64,000 bases of DNA from Saccharofermentans sp. (GCA_024691325.1 JAILNR010000048.1:62001-126000), one strand, 5' to 3'. Positions 48,857 to 58,753 are shown, numbered from the stretch's first letter. Notes: generated from the sequence alone by a model not told the origin. A program made the numbers and translations.

Positions 48857-49678
48857 ATGAATAAGGGAACAATATCAGTAGAGTTTTATGTAGGAAGATA
48901 CATCTATCTGAGTGGACTGCTCAGTACTATTCCTGATGTGCGTTTTGGCGGACGCGGGAGCAGAGAATCAATTTCTGTATATACGGTTAATAACAAAACC
49001 GGGCAGCGCGACAGACTTAGGATTACAAATACATCGCCAAAGTGGGATCACTATTATGAACTTGCGGTGCGGCGCGAAAGAGTTAAGGAACAATTGAATC
49101 TTTTACTATCGAGCTGGAGCGAGGATTATAAGGGTTCTCTTGCGAAGATATCGTCAGAGTACATAATTATCCCCAATGATGTTAACCGTTATGACTGCGA
49201 TTGTTGGAACCTCTTTAAGAGTAATGATTGCGATGTTCAGAATAAGTATCCTGTTCGATACAAAGATTTTATAATGCGGTCTTATTTTGAAGTGGAAGTA
49301 GCAAAGGTTCTCGACAGTCTGGGCATTGATTATAAGTATGAGGTCAGACTGCCGATCGGAGGCGGTGATGAGATCAGCCCTGATATGGCTGTTAATCTGC
49401 CCGAGTATAACCGCTGCGGATTTGTTGAGGCTCTGGGCGGACTTGATAGTTTGAAGTATGTTTCTCACAACACTTGGAAGCTTAAGGGATATATAAACTG
49501 CGGATTGTATCCCAATCGCGACGTTGCTTTGGTCAGTGCTGATTCAAAGGTTGTTCCGACCCGCGATATGATCAAACGGATGATTGGCACAATGCTGAGT
49601 TATATAGCTTCGCAGTATGTGATGAAGAAGAGTTTGTTTAATAGCGTATGTGTGGACAGTTATGTGGACAGTTTTTAA
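48857..49678 (+). CDS. Uncharacterised protein with PD-(D/E)XK-like core
   Basis: MRSYFEVEVAKVLDSLGIDYKYEVRLPIGGGDEISPDMAVNLPEYNRCGFVEALGGLDSLKY; aligns by eye with C-terminal domain of 11576-12382. Confidence 0.6.
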   Translation: MNKGTISVEFYVGRYIYLSGLLSTIPDVRFGGRGSRESISVYTVNNKTGQRDRLRITNTSPKWDHYYELAVRRERVKEQLNLLLSSWSEDYKGSLAKISSEYIIIPNDVNRYDCDCWNLFKSNDCDVQNKYPVRYKDFIMRSYFEVEVAKVLDSLGIDYKYEVRLPIGGGDEISPDMAVNLPEYNRCGFVEALGGLDSLKYVSHNTWKLKGYINCGLYPNRDVALVSADSKVVPTRDMIKRMIGTMLSYIASQYVMKKSLFNSVCVDSYVDSF

Positions 49679-49761
49679 AAAAGTCCACAGAATTGTCCAT
49701 ACAAGCCTTAAATGGACAGAAGTGTGGACAATTTCTGAAAAAGTCCACAAAACTGTCCATA
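49651..49761. repeat. Two 51-bp units in direct repeat (60-bp period), each an inverted repeat of paired TRTGGAC half-sites
   Basis: Units 49651-49701 and 49711-49761; 39-bp cores at 49663-49701 and 49723-49761 match 34/39, all five differences transitions. Confidence 0.9.
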
Positions 49762-49793
49762 TGGCCGGGCGGAGGCGGCGGCACAACAACTAA

Positions 49794-50618
49794 TCATGAA
49801 CCTGTAAAATCGTACCTCTTCACACCTCTCATCCAGAAGCGGTAGCTTAAATAGAACACCAGCACTCCGAATATCGGCGCGATGCCGGTCATCAGCGGCT
49901 CTTCATCCGGAGACAGCAAAGCAAGGCTCGGATAATACGCGATAAATGCGATCGGTATGATGAATGTGAACAGGAATCTGAACACACTGTTGAATATGCT
50001 CGCCGGGTATTTGGCAAAATCCTTAAACCTGAACATGATGACCATCACATTGCCCGATCCTTCCATCCAGAAAGCGGTGGCCGCCGCGAAGTTCATAATG
50101 GCAATCATGAACAGCGAGGCCGTGAATATGTATAAAACAAGCAGACCAATCGAACCTGCAGTCACTTTCAAACCGATGTGATACCACGCGTAGATCAGCG
50201 TGCCGAGACCGAACGCGAGCTGTCCCAACCCCTTAACATCGAACACTTCCGACATGAAGTAGAAGAATACATTGATTGGGCGGAAGCAATACTTGATAAA
50301 GTCGCCGCTTCTTACCATGAAACGCAGATTCCAGTTGTTGTCGAAGAAGCACTGCACAGGCGTCAGGGCAATCAGCGAGAATCCGTACAGGAACAGCATA
50401 TGGTGGTAATCCCAGCCGTTGATCGTCGGGAAATTTCTAAACAGGATAAGAAACGTCACGAAGCCCGACAGATTGGTAAGTATCATGCCGAACGTGGATA
50501 TCACAAAATCCGCGCGGTAGCTCATCTTGGTCTTAAGGTCCTGGATTAGGATCTTCTTATATATAGAGAGGTAGAAGCCAAGGCCCCTGCTGTTTCCAGT
50601 TTTCTCAAGCTTTGACAT
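49794..50618 (-). CDS. ABC-2 family permease
   Basis: Six-TM topology; overlaps/abuts second permease and ATPase genes. Confidence 0.85.
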   Translation of the reverse strand: MSKLEKTGNSRGLGFYLSIYKKILIQDLKTKMSYRADFVISTFGMILTNLSGFVTFLILFRNFPTINGWDYHHMLFLYGFSLIALTPVQCFFDNNWNLRFMVRSGDFIKYCFRPINVFFYFMSEVFDVKGLGQLAFGLGTLIYAWYHIGLKVTAGSIGLLVLYIFTASLFMIAIMNFAAATAFWMEGSGNVMVIMFRFKDFAKYPASIFNSVFRFLFTFIIPIAFIAYYPSLALLSPDEEPLMTGIAPIFGVLVFYLSYRFWMRGVKRYDFTGS

Positions 50619-50619
50619 A

Positions 50620-51429
50620 TTAACCTCCGTTCACTGTGATCTTGCGGACCGAGAAGTTCCAGAACAACGTGCTCACCGCGATAAGGATAACCGCCCAGAG
50701 GGTCTGGAACGCCCAGAGCGAAGCGGCACCGGACAACGTATCGGCACCGCCTTTGCCGAGCAGGACATTCAAAGGAACATCATAAACCGCTCGAAAAGGC
50801 ATCATCCCGACAACATTTCTCGCCGATTCAGGAAAGAAGGCGAGGGGGATCGAAGCGCCCGATAATAAAAGGACTATCGTCTCTTTAACAATGTTAATTC
50901 CCCAGGTTGACTCGGTGTAGAGGCATAAAGTCGCGACGAGCATCTCGATGTGGAAGTTGACCACCAAAGCGAGCACCACCGACACGATAAAGTAAACAAG
51001 ATTGATGCCCAGAGGGATCGCTCCGTGAGTTACGAACATGACGATGATGAACGTCGGGATGAACGTTAAGAAGAACAGCACGACGTGATTACCCGAGTAA
51101 CTCCAGAATGTGTAAGTCTTATACTCCATCGGCTTAAGAAGATCGAGGATGATCTTGCCCGACTGGATGTTACGGCTCATATCCCAGACGACGTACATCT
51201 CGAGAAAGTTGAACAGTGCGGTCGCAAGTATCAGGTAGATCATCGTATCCGTGAATGTCATGCCGTTGACGACATCCGTTCCTGACGATGCGTAGATCGA
51301 CTTCCAAAGAAAGTACACGAGGATCAGATAGATGATATTCGCGAACAAGGTCACGAAGGCGCCGAGTCTGAACTGCAGGGACTCCTGTATGCCGGCCTTC
51401 GTTAAAGCCAGTAATCTTTTGGGATTCAT
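50620..51429 (-). CDS. ABC-2 family permease
   Basis: MNPKRLLALTKAGIQESLQFRLGAFVTLFANIIYLILVYFLWKSIY; start trimmed to the internal ATG at 51429. Confidence 0.85.
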   Translation of the reverse strand: MNPKRLLALTKAGIQESLQFRLGAFVTLFANIIYLILVYFLWKSIYASSGTDVVNGMTFTDTMIYLILATALFNFLEMYVVWDMSRNIQSGKIILDLLKPMEYKTYTFWSYSGNHVVLFFLTFIPTFIIVMFVTHGAIPLGINLVYFIVSVVLALVVNFHIEMLVATLCLYTESTWGINIVKETIVLLLSGASIPLAFFPESARNVVGMMPFRAVYDVPLNVLLGKGGADTLSGAASLWAFQTLWAVILIAVSTLFWNFSVRKITVNGG

Positions 51430-52370
51430 CAGCCGACACCTCCTTCGTATATTTTCTTGATGACCTCCTCCGTCGAGATCTCCTGAAGCTGAATATCCTT
51501 TACGCCAAGGGACTTTTGCTTCTCCATGATTATTTGCATGATATCTTCCTTGCTCTCGTCGATAAGGTGCTCTTCCCATGTATCGTCGGCAAGGCGCAGC
51601 TTAAGCGTACGGTACGAACCGAAGTAGGACTTCAAGTGTTCAATATCGTTGTCGTAGATCTTCTGGCCTTTATCGATGATGACTATCCTTTTGCAAAGTG
51701 CATCAACGTCGCCCATATCGTGCGTCGTCAGGATAACGGTCGTATTCTTGGTCTTGTTAAGACCGGAAATAAGATCGCGGATCTTCGCCTTCATCGATAC
51801 GTCGAGACCGATAGTCGGCTCGTCGAGAAATACGATATCCGGGTTATGAAGGAAAGCCGCGAGGATGTCGCTTAAAGTACGCTGTCCCAAAGACATCTGA
51901 CGCACCGGCTTCTTGATGATCGGTTCGAGGTCAACCAAAGAACGGTACAGCTCGAGCATATCCTCGTAATCCTTCTGTTTGATCATGTAGATGTCGCGAA
52001 GAAGATTAAAGGATTCGATAAGCGGCAGCGACCACCAAAGCTGGCTTCTTTGTCCGAATACGACACCGATGCGCTCTGAATTGCGCGTCCTGTCCTTATA
52101 TGGAATATTGCCGTTAACGAGTATCTCCCCCGATGTGGGTTCGAGGACGCCGGTCATCATCTTGATGGTTGTTGATTTGCCCGCGCCGTTAGGACCTAAG
52201 TAGCCGATAATCTCGCCTTTACCAATAGTTAACGATACGTCCTTAACTGCACTGATAGTCTTGTAATCGCGCGAGAACAGATCGCGGATACTTCCCTTAA
52301 GACCTTCATGTCTGTTGAGTACTTTGAAGTCCTTGCAAAGGTCCTTCATAAGGATCGCAGCTTCACTCAT
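51429..52370 (-). CDS. ABC transporter ATP-binding protein
   Basis: GYLGPNGAGKSTTIKMMTGVLEPTSGEI; MSLGQRTLSDILAAFLHNPDIVFLDEPTIGLD. Confidence 0.94.
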   Translation of the reverse strand: MSEAAILMKDLCKDFKVLNRHEGLKGSIRDLFSRDYKTISAVKDVSLTIGKGEIIGYLGPNGAGKSTTIKMMTGVLEPTSGEILVNGNIPYKDRTRNSERIGVVFGQRSQLWWSLPLIESFNLLRDIYMIKQKDYEDMLELYRSLVDLEPIIKKPVRQMSLGQRTLSDILAAFLHNPDIVFLDEPTIGLDVSMKAKIRDLISGLNKTKNTTVILTTHDMGDVDALCKRIVIIDKGQKIYDNDIEHLKSYFGSYRTLKLRLADDTWEEHLIDESKEDIMQIIMEKQKSLGVKDIQLQEISTEEVIKKIYEGGVG

Positions 52371-52534
52371 AGTTTTCCCCTCCTTGAGCCTGTGATTACC
52401 TTGAATTCTCTTGTTACATCAAGTATATTGTTGATGAGGGGCTAAATAATCTGCAAAACAACCACAAAATCATAACTATCTTACACACTCGTGTGATATT
52501 GTTATGATATTTGCTGATTCAGAGGAATATAGTT

Positions 52535-53440
52535 ATGAATCGTGACTTGATGGGACTCATTGTCCGTAACGATGACGGTGCAGAGATCGTAAACTACGAC
52601 GATCCCGCGTTTCCGTCCTACATCTACGACGGCTGGATACAGCCGAAGGTCACCTGGGAGAAGGTTCCGCACTACCACGAGGATGTCGAGCTTGTCTCGG
52701 TCAAGTCAGGTACGATGGCATACGTCGTAAACGGCAAGACGCTGATGCTTCATGAGGGCGACACCATCTTTGTTAATTCCAATCAGATCCACTACAGCAT
52801 GAGCGTGGGCGAGGAAACCGCCAAGTATGTCATCTGCGTCATCCACCCGGGAATCCTCTCGGCATCCGTCAAAGTCGAGATGGATGCGATCAAGCCGATC
52901 ACCGAGAACCCCGACCTTCAATACTTAAGATTCAGATATATAAATGAGTACACCAGGGACATCTATAACCTGATGATGCAGATGCCCGACATAAGACATG
53001 ACGCGTTCGCCGTCACCATGCAGTTTTTTAAGATTTGGGAGATAATAAGAAAACAAAGCCAGGCATTGGGCAGGGAAGAGCCCGAGCTTATGACGGACAC
53101 CCATAAGCAGATCTTTAAATCGATGATGCTCTATATATCGCAAAACTACCAAAGTACCGTCACGCTCGACGCGATCGCGAGCAGTGCATCCGTCAGCAAG
53201 TCGATGTGCAACAATATATTCCACAAGTATGTGGGCGAGTCGCCGGTAAGCTATGTAATGCATTTTCGCGCGCGAAAAGTAGCCGAGTACCTGCGCTCGA
53301 CCGACATGAGCCTGGGACAGATAGCGGAGAAGACCGGGTTTAACGGGGTAAGCTACATGTCGGAGACTTTTAAGAAATTTTTCGAGGCGAGTCCGAGGGA
53401 TTACAGAAAGCAGTGGAGGCGTAATGATGAACAAGGATAA
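52535..53440 (+). CDS. AraC-family regulator with cupin N-domain
   Basis: HYHEDVELVSVKSGTMAYVVNGK; VTLDAIASSASVSKSMCNNIFHKYVGESPVSYVMHFRARKVAEYLRSTDMSLGQIAEKTGFNGVSYMSETFKKFFEASPRDYRK. Confidence 0.93.
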   Translation: MNRDLMGLIVRNDDGAEIVNYDDPAFPSYIYDGWIQPKVTWEKVPHYHEDVELVSVKSGTMAYVVNGKTLMLHEGDTIFVNSNQIHYSMSVGEETAKYVICVIHPGILSASVKVEMDAIKPITENPDLQYLRFRYINEYTRDIYNLMMQMPDIRHDAFAVTMQFFKIWEIIRKQSQALGREEPELMTDTHKQIFKSMMLYISQNYQSTVTLDAIASSASVSKSMCNNIFHKYVGESPVSYVMHFRARKVAEYLRSTDMSLGQIAEKTGFNGVSYMSETFKKFFEASPRDYRKQWRRNDEQG

Positions 53441-54647
53441 GAAGTTTACACACGCTACCTTCTCGATAATGGAGCAGCTTCTCGAGGTCGATAATCTTAA
53501 CGATGCGCTCGCGGGAAGCCTGGAGATTATCTTACGTGAATTGGATGCGGAAGCGGGGGCGATCTGGCTTCTCGATAAGAAGACGGACAGGCTCGCGCCG
53601 GTGTTTTATACGGGACCTGCGGACATCTCCAACATCACGATCGAGAACGGCGTCGGTATCGAGGGTGTCGTAACGAAGAGCGGAAAGTCTATTATGGTGA
53701 CAGATCCCGCGTCAGATCCGAGGTTCGACGGAAACGTCTTTGACGATAACGGGCTTGTGACGAAGACCATGATATGTGTGCCGCTTAATAACATCAATGA
53801 AGTCATCGGATGCTGTCAGATAGTAAATAAAAAAGATGGCGAGCCTTTCAATAAAGATGAGCTTGAACTCGTCGAACACATGGCGGCGCTGGCAGCGATG
53901 ACGATAGATGAGAAGGGCTTTCTCGTTGAGCTTGATGAGCAGAAGGAAGTACTTATCTCACTTCGTAACGTGACGAAGGATTATCAGACGGGTGAGACGG
54001 TAAACAAAGTTCTTAAAGGAATAAATCTTGATATTTATAAGAATGAATTCGTGGTCGTATTAGGAGAGTCCGGATGCGGCAAATCGACGATGATGAATAT
54101 AATCGGAGGCATGGACGCGTTGACGGACGGAACGGTCACGATAGAAGGGAAAGATTTCTCGCATCCGTCTGACGACGACCTTACCATGTTCAGAAGAAAC
54201 TACGTCGGTTTTATCTTCCAGCAGTATAACCTGATGCCGAACTTAACGGCGCTCGAGAATGTCGAATTCATAGCTGAGCTGGTCGACGATCCGATGAGTT
54301 CACAGGATGCGATAGACAAGGTAGGACTGACGGACCGGGCGGGCAACTATCCGGGCCAGATGTCGGGCGGCCAGCAGCAGCGTGTCTCGATCGCACGTGC
54401 ACTTGTAAAAAGGCCGAGTCTTATATTGGCTGACGAGCCGACCGCGGCGCTCGACTATACAACAAGTATCGAAGTCTTAAGAGTCATCGAAGACATCATG
54501 AAATCTAAGGGAACGACAGTCGTCATGATCACGCATAATGCCGAGATCGCGAAGATGGCGGACCGTGTGGTCAAGCTTAGAAGCGGCAAGGTCGCGAGTA
54601 TCAAGAAGAATGTTCACCCGCTGCATGCGGATGAGCTCGTCTGGTAA
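53424..54647 (+). CDS. GAF domain fused to MacB/LolD-type ABC ATPase
   Basis: [26 protein letters not shown]...[65 protein letters not shown]. Confidence 0.9.
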   Translation: MMNKDKKFTHATFSIMEQLLEVDNLNDALAGSLEIILRELDAEAGAIWLLDKKTDRLAPVFYTGPADISNITIENGVGIEGVVTKSGKSIMVTDPASDPRFDGNVFDDNGLVTKTMICVPLNNINEVIGCCQIVNKKDGEPFNKDELELVEHMAALAAMTIDEKGFLVELDEQKEVLISLRNVTKDYQTGETVNKVLKGINLDIYKNEFVVVLGESGCGKSTMMNIIGGMDALTDGTVTIEGKDFSHPSDDDLTMFRRNYVGFIFQQYNLMPNLTALENVEFIAELVDDPMSSQDAIDKVGLTDRAGNYPGQMSGGQQQRVSIARALVKRPSLILADEPTAALDYTTSIEVLRVIEDIMKSKGTTVVMITHNAEIAKMADRVVKLRSGKVASIKKNVHPLHADELVW

Positions 54648-54665
54648 TAAGTACAGGTATAAAGG

Positions 54666-57600
54666 ATGAAGCGCACCCAACGTAAAGATGCTATAAGAAA
54701 TATCCGCAAGCAGGTAGTCTCCTACCTGTCTATCGCCATCATCGCGATGCTCGCGGTATTAGCTTATCTTGGCGTTAATTTCGGAGCGCTTGCAGTCGGT
54801 GCCGCGGGCGATAAGTTCTTCCGCGAGAATAACTTCCGTGATTTGCACGTCATGTCAACTTACATGCTCACCCCGGGCGACATCGAGGCGATCCGCCAGG
54901 TCGAAGGCGTACTCGACGTTGAGGGCGTTTACAGGACTGAAGCGAAAGTAAGAGCGGGCAACGATGTGCTCGATGTTTTCGTAATGTCGCTCACGGAGCG
55001 CATCAACACGGTGCAACTCATCGAAGGAAGACTCCCCGAGAATCCTAATGAATGCGTCGTCGAACTTGAGATGAGAAATAATCATCATATTGGTATAGGC
55101 GATCAGATATCAGCGGTGAACTCTGACGGCGGGATGCCTTCGTATCTTACAAATAACGAATATACAGTCACGGGTATCGTCATTCATCCGGATCACGCCT
55201 GCTTCACGAGATACGTTCCGGGGAAGCTTTATATCCTCGTACAGCCGCAGGTGTTCGACAGTGAGGCGCTCGAGAACTGCTTCATGACGGCTGAGATCCA
55301 GGTTGATGGAACATCGGATCTGTACAGGATGGATGAAGGATATATCGATGCTGTCGATCCCGTGTTCACGCGCCTTGAAGCACTTGCGGATGAGCGTGCG
55401 GTCATAAGATATAACGAGATAAGATCACGCTATCAGGATCAGATAGACGAAGGACAGGCGCAGCTTGACGATGCACAAGGTCAGTTAAGTGACGCGCGTA
55501 ATGAGCTTGATGTTAACTGGGACAGCTATTTCGACGGACTTGATGAGATAGAGAGGACGACGCAGGAACTTCGCGATGCACGCGATCAGCTTGTCGCCGG
55601 ATGGGATGAGCTCGAGGCGGCGCGTTTGCAGATAGAGGATGGTGAGCGGCAGCTTGCGCAGGCGAAGGTCCAACTTGATGAAGGCTGGGCGCAGCTTGTT
55701 GAGGCGAGGCTTCAGCTTGATGCGGCGAGAGTCGCACTTGAGGCGGGAGAACAGTCGCTTATCGAGGCGAGGACCGCACTTGATGCATTTAAAGTGCAGC
55801 TTGATAATGCAAATGAGCAGCTGCAGAACGGTTCTGGTCAGCTTGATAATGCCGCGGCTTTGCTCGAGGCCGGAAGGCAGCAGCTTATAACAGGTTTCGA
55901 ACTCATGGAGGATGTGAAGGAGATACTGCGTTACGGGCTTTACACCGCGATAGAACATACGCTGGGGCAGCAGACGGCGGACGCGATCCCGTGGTCACCA
56001 AGACAGACCTCGATCGATGTTAACGACCCGAATGCGGGCATCAGTATCATCAATATAACGCAGAACACGAGCTTCGATTTCAGCAAGTCTTTTACTCAAA
56101 ATCTCGTAACGCTATTAACGGCGATCGGAGTTCCAAATCCGCAGGCGGCCGCGCAGGCGATTACCGACTACACCGACATCCTCGAGAGCGGGTACAACAG
56201 TCTGGCGTCGATATTCGGTTACTGGGATCAGGCGCATCAGATGTACCTTAACGGACTTGCACTTTACAACTCGGGCCTTGCGACATACGAAGATAAACTT
56301 CAGCTTTATAACTACGCTTTGGCACAGTATCAGGCGGGCGAGGCACAGTATGCGGAGAGCAGTGCGATGCTTGAGCAGAAGCGTGCCGAATACGAAGAGG
56401 GAGAGGCGCAGTATGCGGCAGGACTTGCCGAGTATGAAGCGCGCCGTGCACAGTACGAAGAGGCGGAGGCTCAGCTTGCGGACGCTAGAGCAAGATATAA
56501 TGCGGGACTAGCGGAATATGAGGCTGGACGCGCACAGGTCGAAGAGGGCGAGATAGCAGTCGCAAGCGGCCAGACGGAATTAAGTCAGGCTTACATCGCG
56601 CTTCAAAGCGGTGAGGCGGAGTACAGCGATGGACTTGCGCAGTTTAACGAGAGCTCGGATCAGCTTAACCAGGCGATCGAAGACATGCAGCTTCTCGACG
56701 ACTGCCACTGGGTCGTTCTTGATGCTTACGGAAACGGAAGCTACCTTTTCATAAGAAGTAATGCAGAGAGTATAAGCAACCTCGGCATGACGTTCGCGTC
56801 CATCTTCATCGTGGTGGGAGCTCTTGTCATACTCGCGACGGTGGGAAGGATAATCGACGAGCAGCGCCGCCTTGTGGGTGCGACGAAGGCGTTCGGTTTC
56901 TTTAATAGAGAGATATTAAGTAAGTACCTAACCTTCGGTGTTACGGGCACGCTTATCGGCATGATCGCGGGCGCCATCGGAGGCTACTTCATAGTTCAAA
57001 GAATCGTCATCAACACATATAGTCAGTTCTATGTTTACGGCGTGCCTGCGCCGCAGTTTGATACACCGATGACAGTTTCCATTATTATCGCGGGTGTGAT
57101 ACTGTCGGCCATTACCGTCTGGTTCGCGTGCCGCACTCTTCTTAAGGAACCTGCGGTCAAACTCATGAACGATCTCGTGCCCTTCACGAAGAAGAAGGCG
57201 CGCACCGGCAAGAACTCGAGACGCACGGGCGGACTTTATGCGCGCATGATCGTCCTTAACATGCTTGCGGATAAGAAGAGGGTTATCGTCACGATAGTAA
57301 GTATCGTGGGAAGCTGCGCACTGCTCGTTACCGGTCTTACCATGAACGCGAGCATAAAGAAGTCGATCAATGCGGAGTTCGACGACATCGTTGTTTACGA
57401 CTACGAGATAATCTATGACCCGACGATATCGGAGACCGCGGAGGAAGAGATCGAGCAGGAACTTATCGAACTTGGTGTGGAGTATGTTCCCGTCCTCGAC
57501 TTCATGCAGCCGTACGACGCGAACGGAAGGCTCAGCACCTGCGAGCTAATTTGCGGTGATGTGAATGAGTTAAACAACTTCATTGTAAGGCGCGACAGAA

Positions 57601-58343
57601 GACTAAATGTTCCGATCACGGGATACACTGAAGGCATCTGGATCTATCAGAAACTTTCTGACTCGGCAGAAATCGCGCAGGGCGAGTACATCACGCTTTA
57701 CGACTCTGCAATGAATCCGAACCACGTGACTGTCACAGGCGTCTTCCGCAACTACATCGGCCTTTATACGATCATGAGCGAGGAGGAGTACACGGCGCTG
57801 TTCGAGCACGAGCCTGTTCACAACGCTTTCCTTATCAAACTTAACGGCGTTGACGGCAGTGTCCTGACGGACAGCGTGAAGGGCATTCACGGATATAAAG
57901 AGATGAGCAGCACCGGGGAGAGGCGTAATAACTCTATGGCTCTTGTCTCGGTACTTGATGTCATCTCGCTGATGTTCATCGTCATCGCCGCCATGATGGA
58001 TTATTTCGTCCTGTTGAATCTTGTAAATATGTACATCAACCAGAAGACGCGTGAGCTCACGATAATGAGGATAAACGGCTTCACCGTCGGCGAGACGATA
58101 CGCTATGTCTCGCTCGAGCTTGTGGTGAGCACTATCCTCGGCATCCTGCTCGGCTGGGCTTCGGGCATCGGCCTTGCATACCGCGTAATAAGCGTGCTTG
58201 AGCCTAATGACATCTACTTCACAAAGTCGATCCAGTTCGGCGCCATCGGCATCGCGTCGCTGATCTCCATCGTGTTCACGGCAGCGGTCGCGACCTGGGC
58301 CCTTCGAAAAGTAAAACACTTAAAGCTTACGGACCTTGAGTGA
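54666..58343 (+). CDS. FtsX/MacB-type ABC permease with very long periplasmic-side coiled coil
   Basis: FtsX-like TM blocks at both ends; about 400 aa of AQLxxARxxLxxG / AQYxxGxAEYEAxRAQ repeats. Confidence 0.88.
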   Translation: MKRTQRKDAIRNIRKQVVSYLSIAIIAMLAVLAYLGVNFGALAVGAAGDKFFRENNFRDLHVMSTYMLTPGDIEAIRQVEGVLDVEGVYRTEAKVRAGNDVLDVFVMSLTERINTVQLIEGRLPENPNECVVELEMRNNHHIGIGDQISAVNSDGGMPSYLTNNEYTVTGIVIHPDHACFTRYVPGKLYILVQPQVFDSEALENCFMTAEIQVDGTSDLYRMDEGYIDAVDPVFTRLEALADERAVIRYNEIRSRYQDQIDEGQAQLDDAQGQLSDARNELDVNWDSYFDGLDEIERTTQELRDARDQLVAGWDELEAARLQIEDGERQLAQAKVQLDEGWAQLVEARLQLDAARVALEAGEQSLIEARTALDAFKVQLDNANEQLQNGSGQLDNAAALLEAGRQQLITGFELMEDVKEILRYGLYTAIEHTLGQQTADAIPWSPRQTSIDVNDPNAGISIINITQNTSFDFSKSFTQNLVTLLTAIGVPNPQAAAQAITDYTDILESGYNSLASIFGYWDQAHQMYLNGLALYNSGLATYEDKLQLYNYALAQYQAGEAQYAESSAMLEQKRAEYEEGEAQYAAGLAEYEARRAQYEEAEAQLADARARYNAGLAEYEAGRAQVEEGEIAVASGQTELSQAYIALQSGEAEYSDGLAQFNESSDQLNQAIEDMQLLDDCHWVVLDAYGNGSYLFIRSNAESISNLGMTFASIFIVVGALVILATVGRIIDEQRRLVGATKAFGFFNREILSKYLTFGVTGTLIGMIAGAIGGYFIVQRIVINTYSQFYVYGVPAPQFDTPMTVSIIIAGVILSAITVWFACRTLLKEPAVKLMNDLVPFTKKKARTGKNSRRTGGLYARMIVLNMLADKKRVIVTIVSIVGSCALLVTGLTMNASIKKSINAEFDDIVVYDYEIIYDPTISETAEEEIEQELIELGVEYVPVLDFMQPYDANGRLSTCELICGDVNELNNFIVRRDRRLNVPITGYTEGIWIYQKLSDSAEIAQGEYITLYDSAMNPNHVTVTGVFRNYIGLYTIMSEEEYTALFEHEPVHNAFLIKLNGVDGSVLTDSVKGIHGYKEMSSTGERRNNSMALVSVLDVISLMFIVIAAMMDYFVLLNLVNMYINQKTRELTIMRINGFTVGETIRYVSLELVVSTILGILLGWASGIGLAYRVISVLEPNDIYFTKSIQFGAIGIASLISIVFTAAVATWALRKVKHLKLTDLE

Positions 58344-58414
58344 CATAAGTCCGTGTAATTGGACTCACGGGGACGGCGTGCGTGATATTATCCTACCAGA
58401 ATAATAAGGAGGAT

Positions 58415-58642
58415 ATGATTATGTTTGCTTTGATTGGTTTTATGTTTAAGTTGTGTTTCTGGTTGGCGTTTCTTCCGATTCAGATTATGTTATTGCCTTT
58501 GACTATACTTGCGGGAGGAAGTAAGAGTAAGTCTTCGGATAGAAGCCGCTATGATTCACATGCTGACGACCTTTTTATGTCGGGGGTTGTTATGAACGAG
58601 TTCCTTGATGACCTCGAAGAGGACGATTGGTGGAGGGATTGA
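58415..58642 (+). CDS. Small membrane protein, acidic C-terminus
   Basis: RBS aaggagg; ATG at 58415; one to two TM segments. Confidence 0.65.
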   Translation: MIMFALIGFMFKLCFWLAFLPIQIMLLPLTILAGGSKSKSSDRSRYDSHADDLFMSGVVMNEFLDDLEEDDWWRD

Positions 58643-58660
58643 TGAGTTTTACCTGAGTAT

Positions 58661-58693
58661 AAAAACATCCGGGGAAACCCGGATGTTTTTTAT
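58661..58693 (+). terminator. Rho-independent terminator
   Basis: AACATCCGGG-gaaa-CCCGGATGTTTTTTAT. Confidence 0.9.
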
Positions 58694-58718
58694 ACTGCTT
58701 TTTTCTTGAATTAAGATA

Positions 58719-58753
58719 GGTAATATGTTACCATAACAAAGTAATAAGTTACC
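58719..58753. promoter_or_regulatory. Tandem GGTAA-N4-TTACC-type boxes upstream of marR
   Basis: GGTAATATGTTACC (58719-58732) and AGTAATAAGTTACC (58740-58753). Confidence 0.65.

Noticed and set aside
49651-49761. Possible CRISPR array (regular 60-bp period)
   Set aside because: Only two units, each internally palindromic with multiple half-sites; the gap is only 9 bp and no cas genes are nearby.
49648-49845. ORF MCGQLCGQFLKKSTELSIQALNGQKCGQFLKKST... on + and its minus-strand counterpart 49544-49789
   Set aside because: Translations of the 60-bp repeat array; no RBS and no recognisable domain.
55440-56680. DNA-level repeats in the FtsX gene as tandem repeat element
   Set aside because: Degenerate and explained by coiled-coil amino-acid periodicity.
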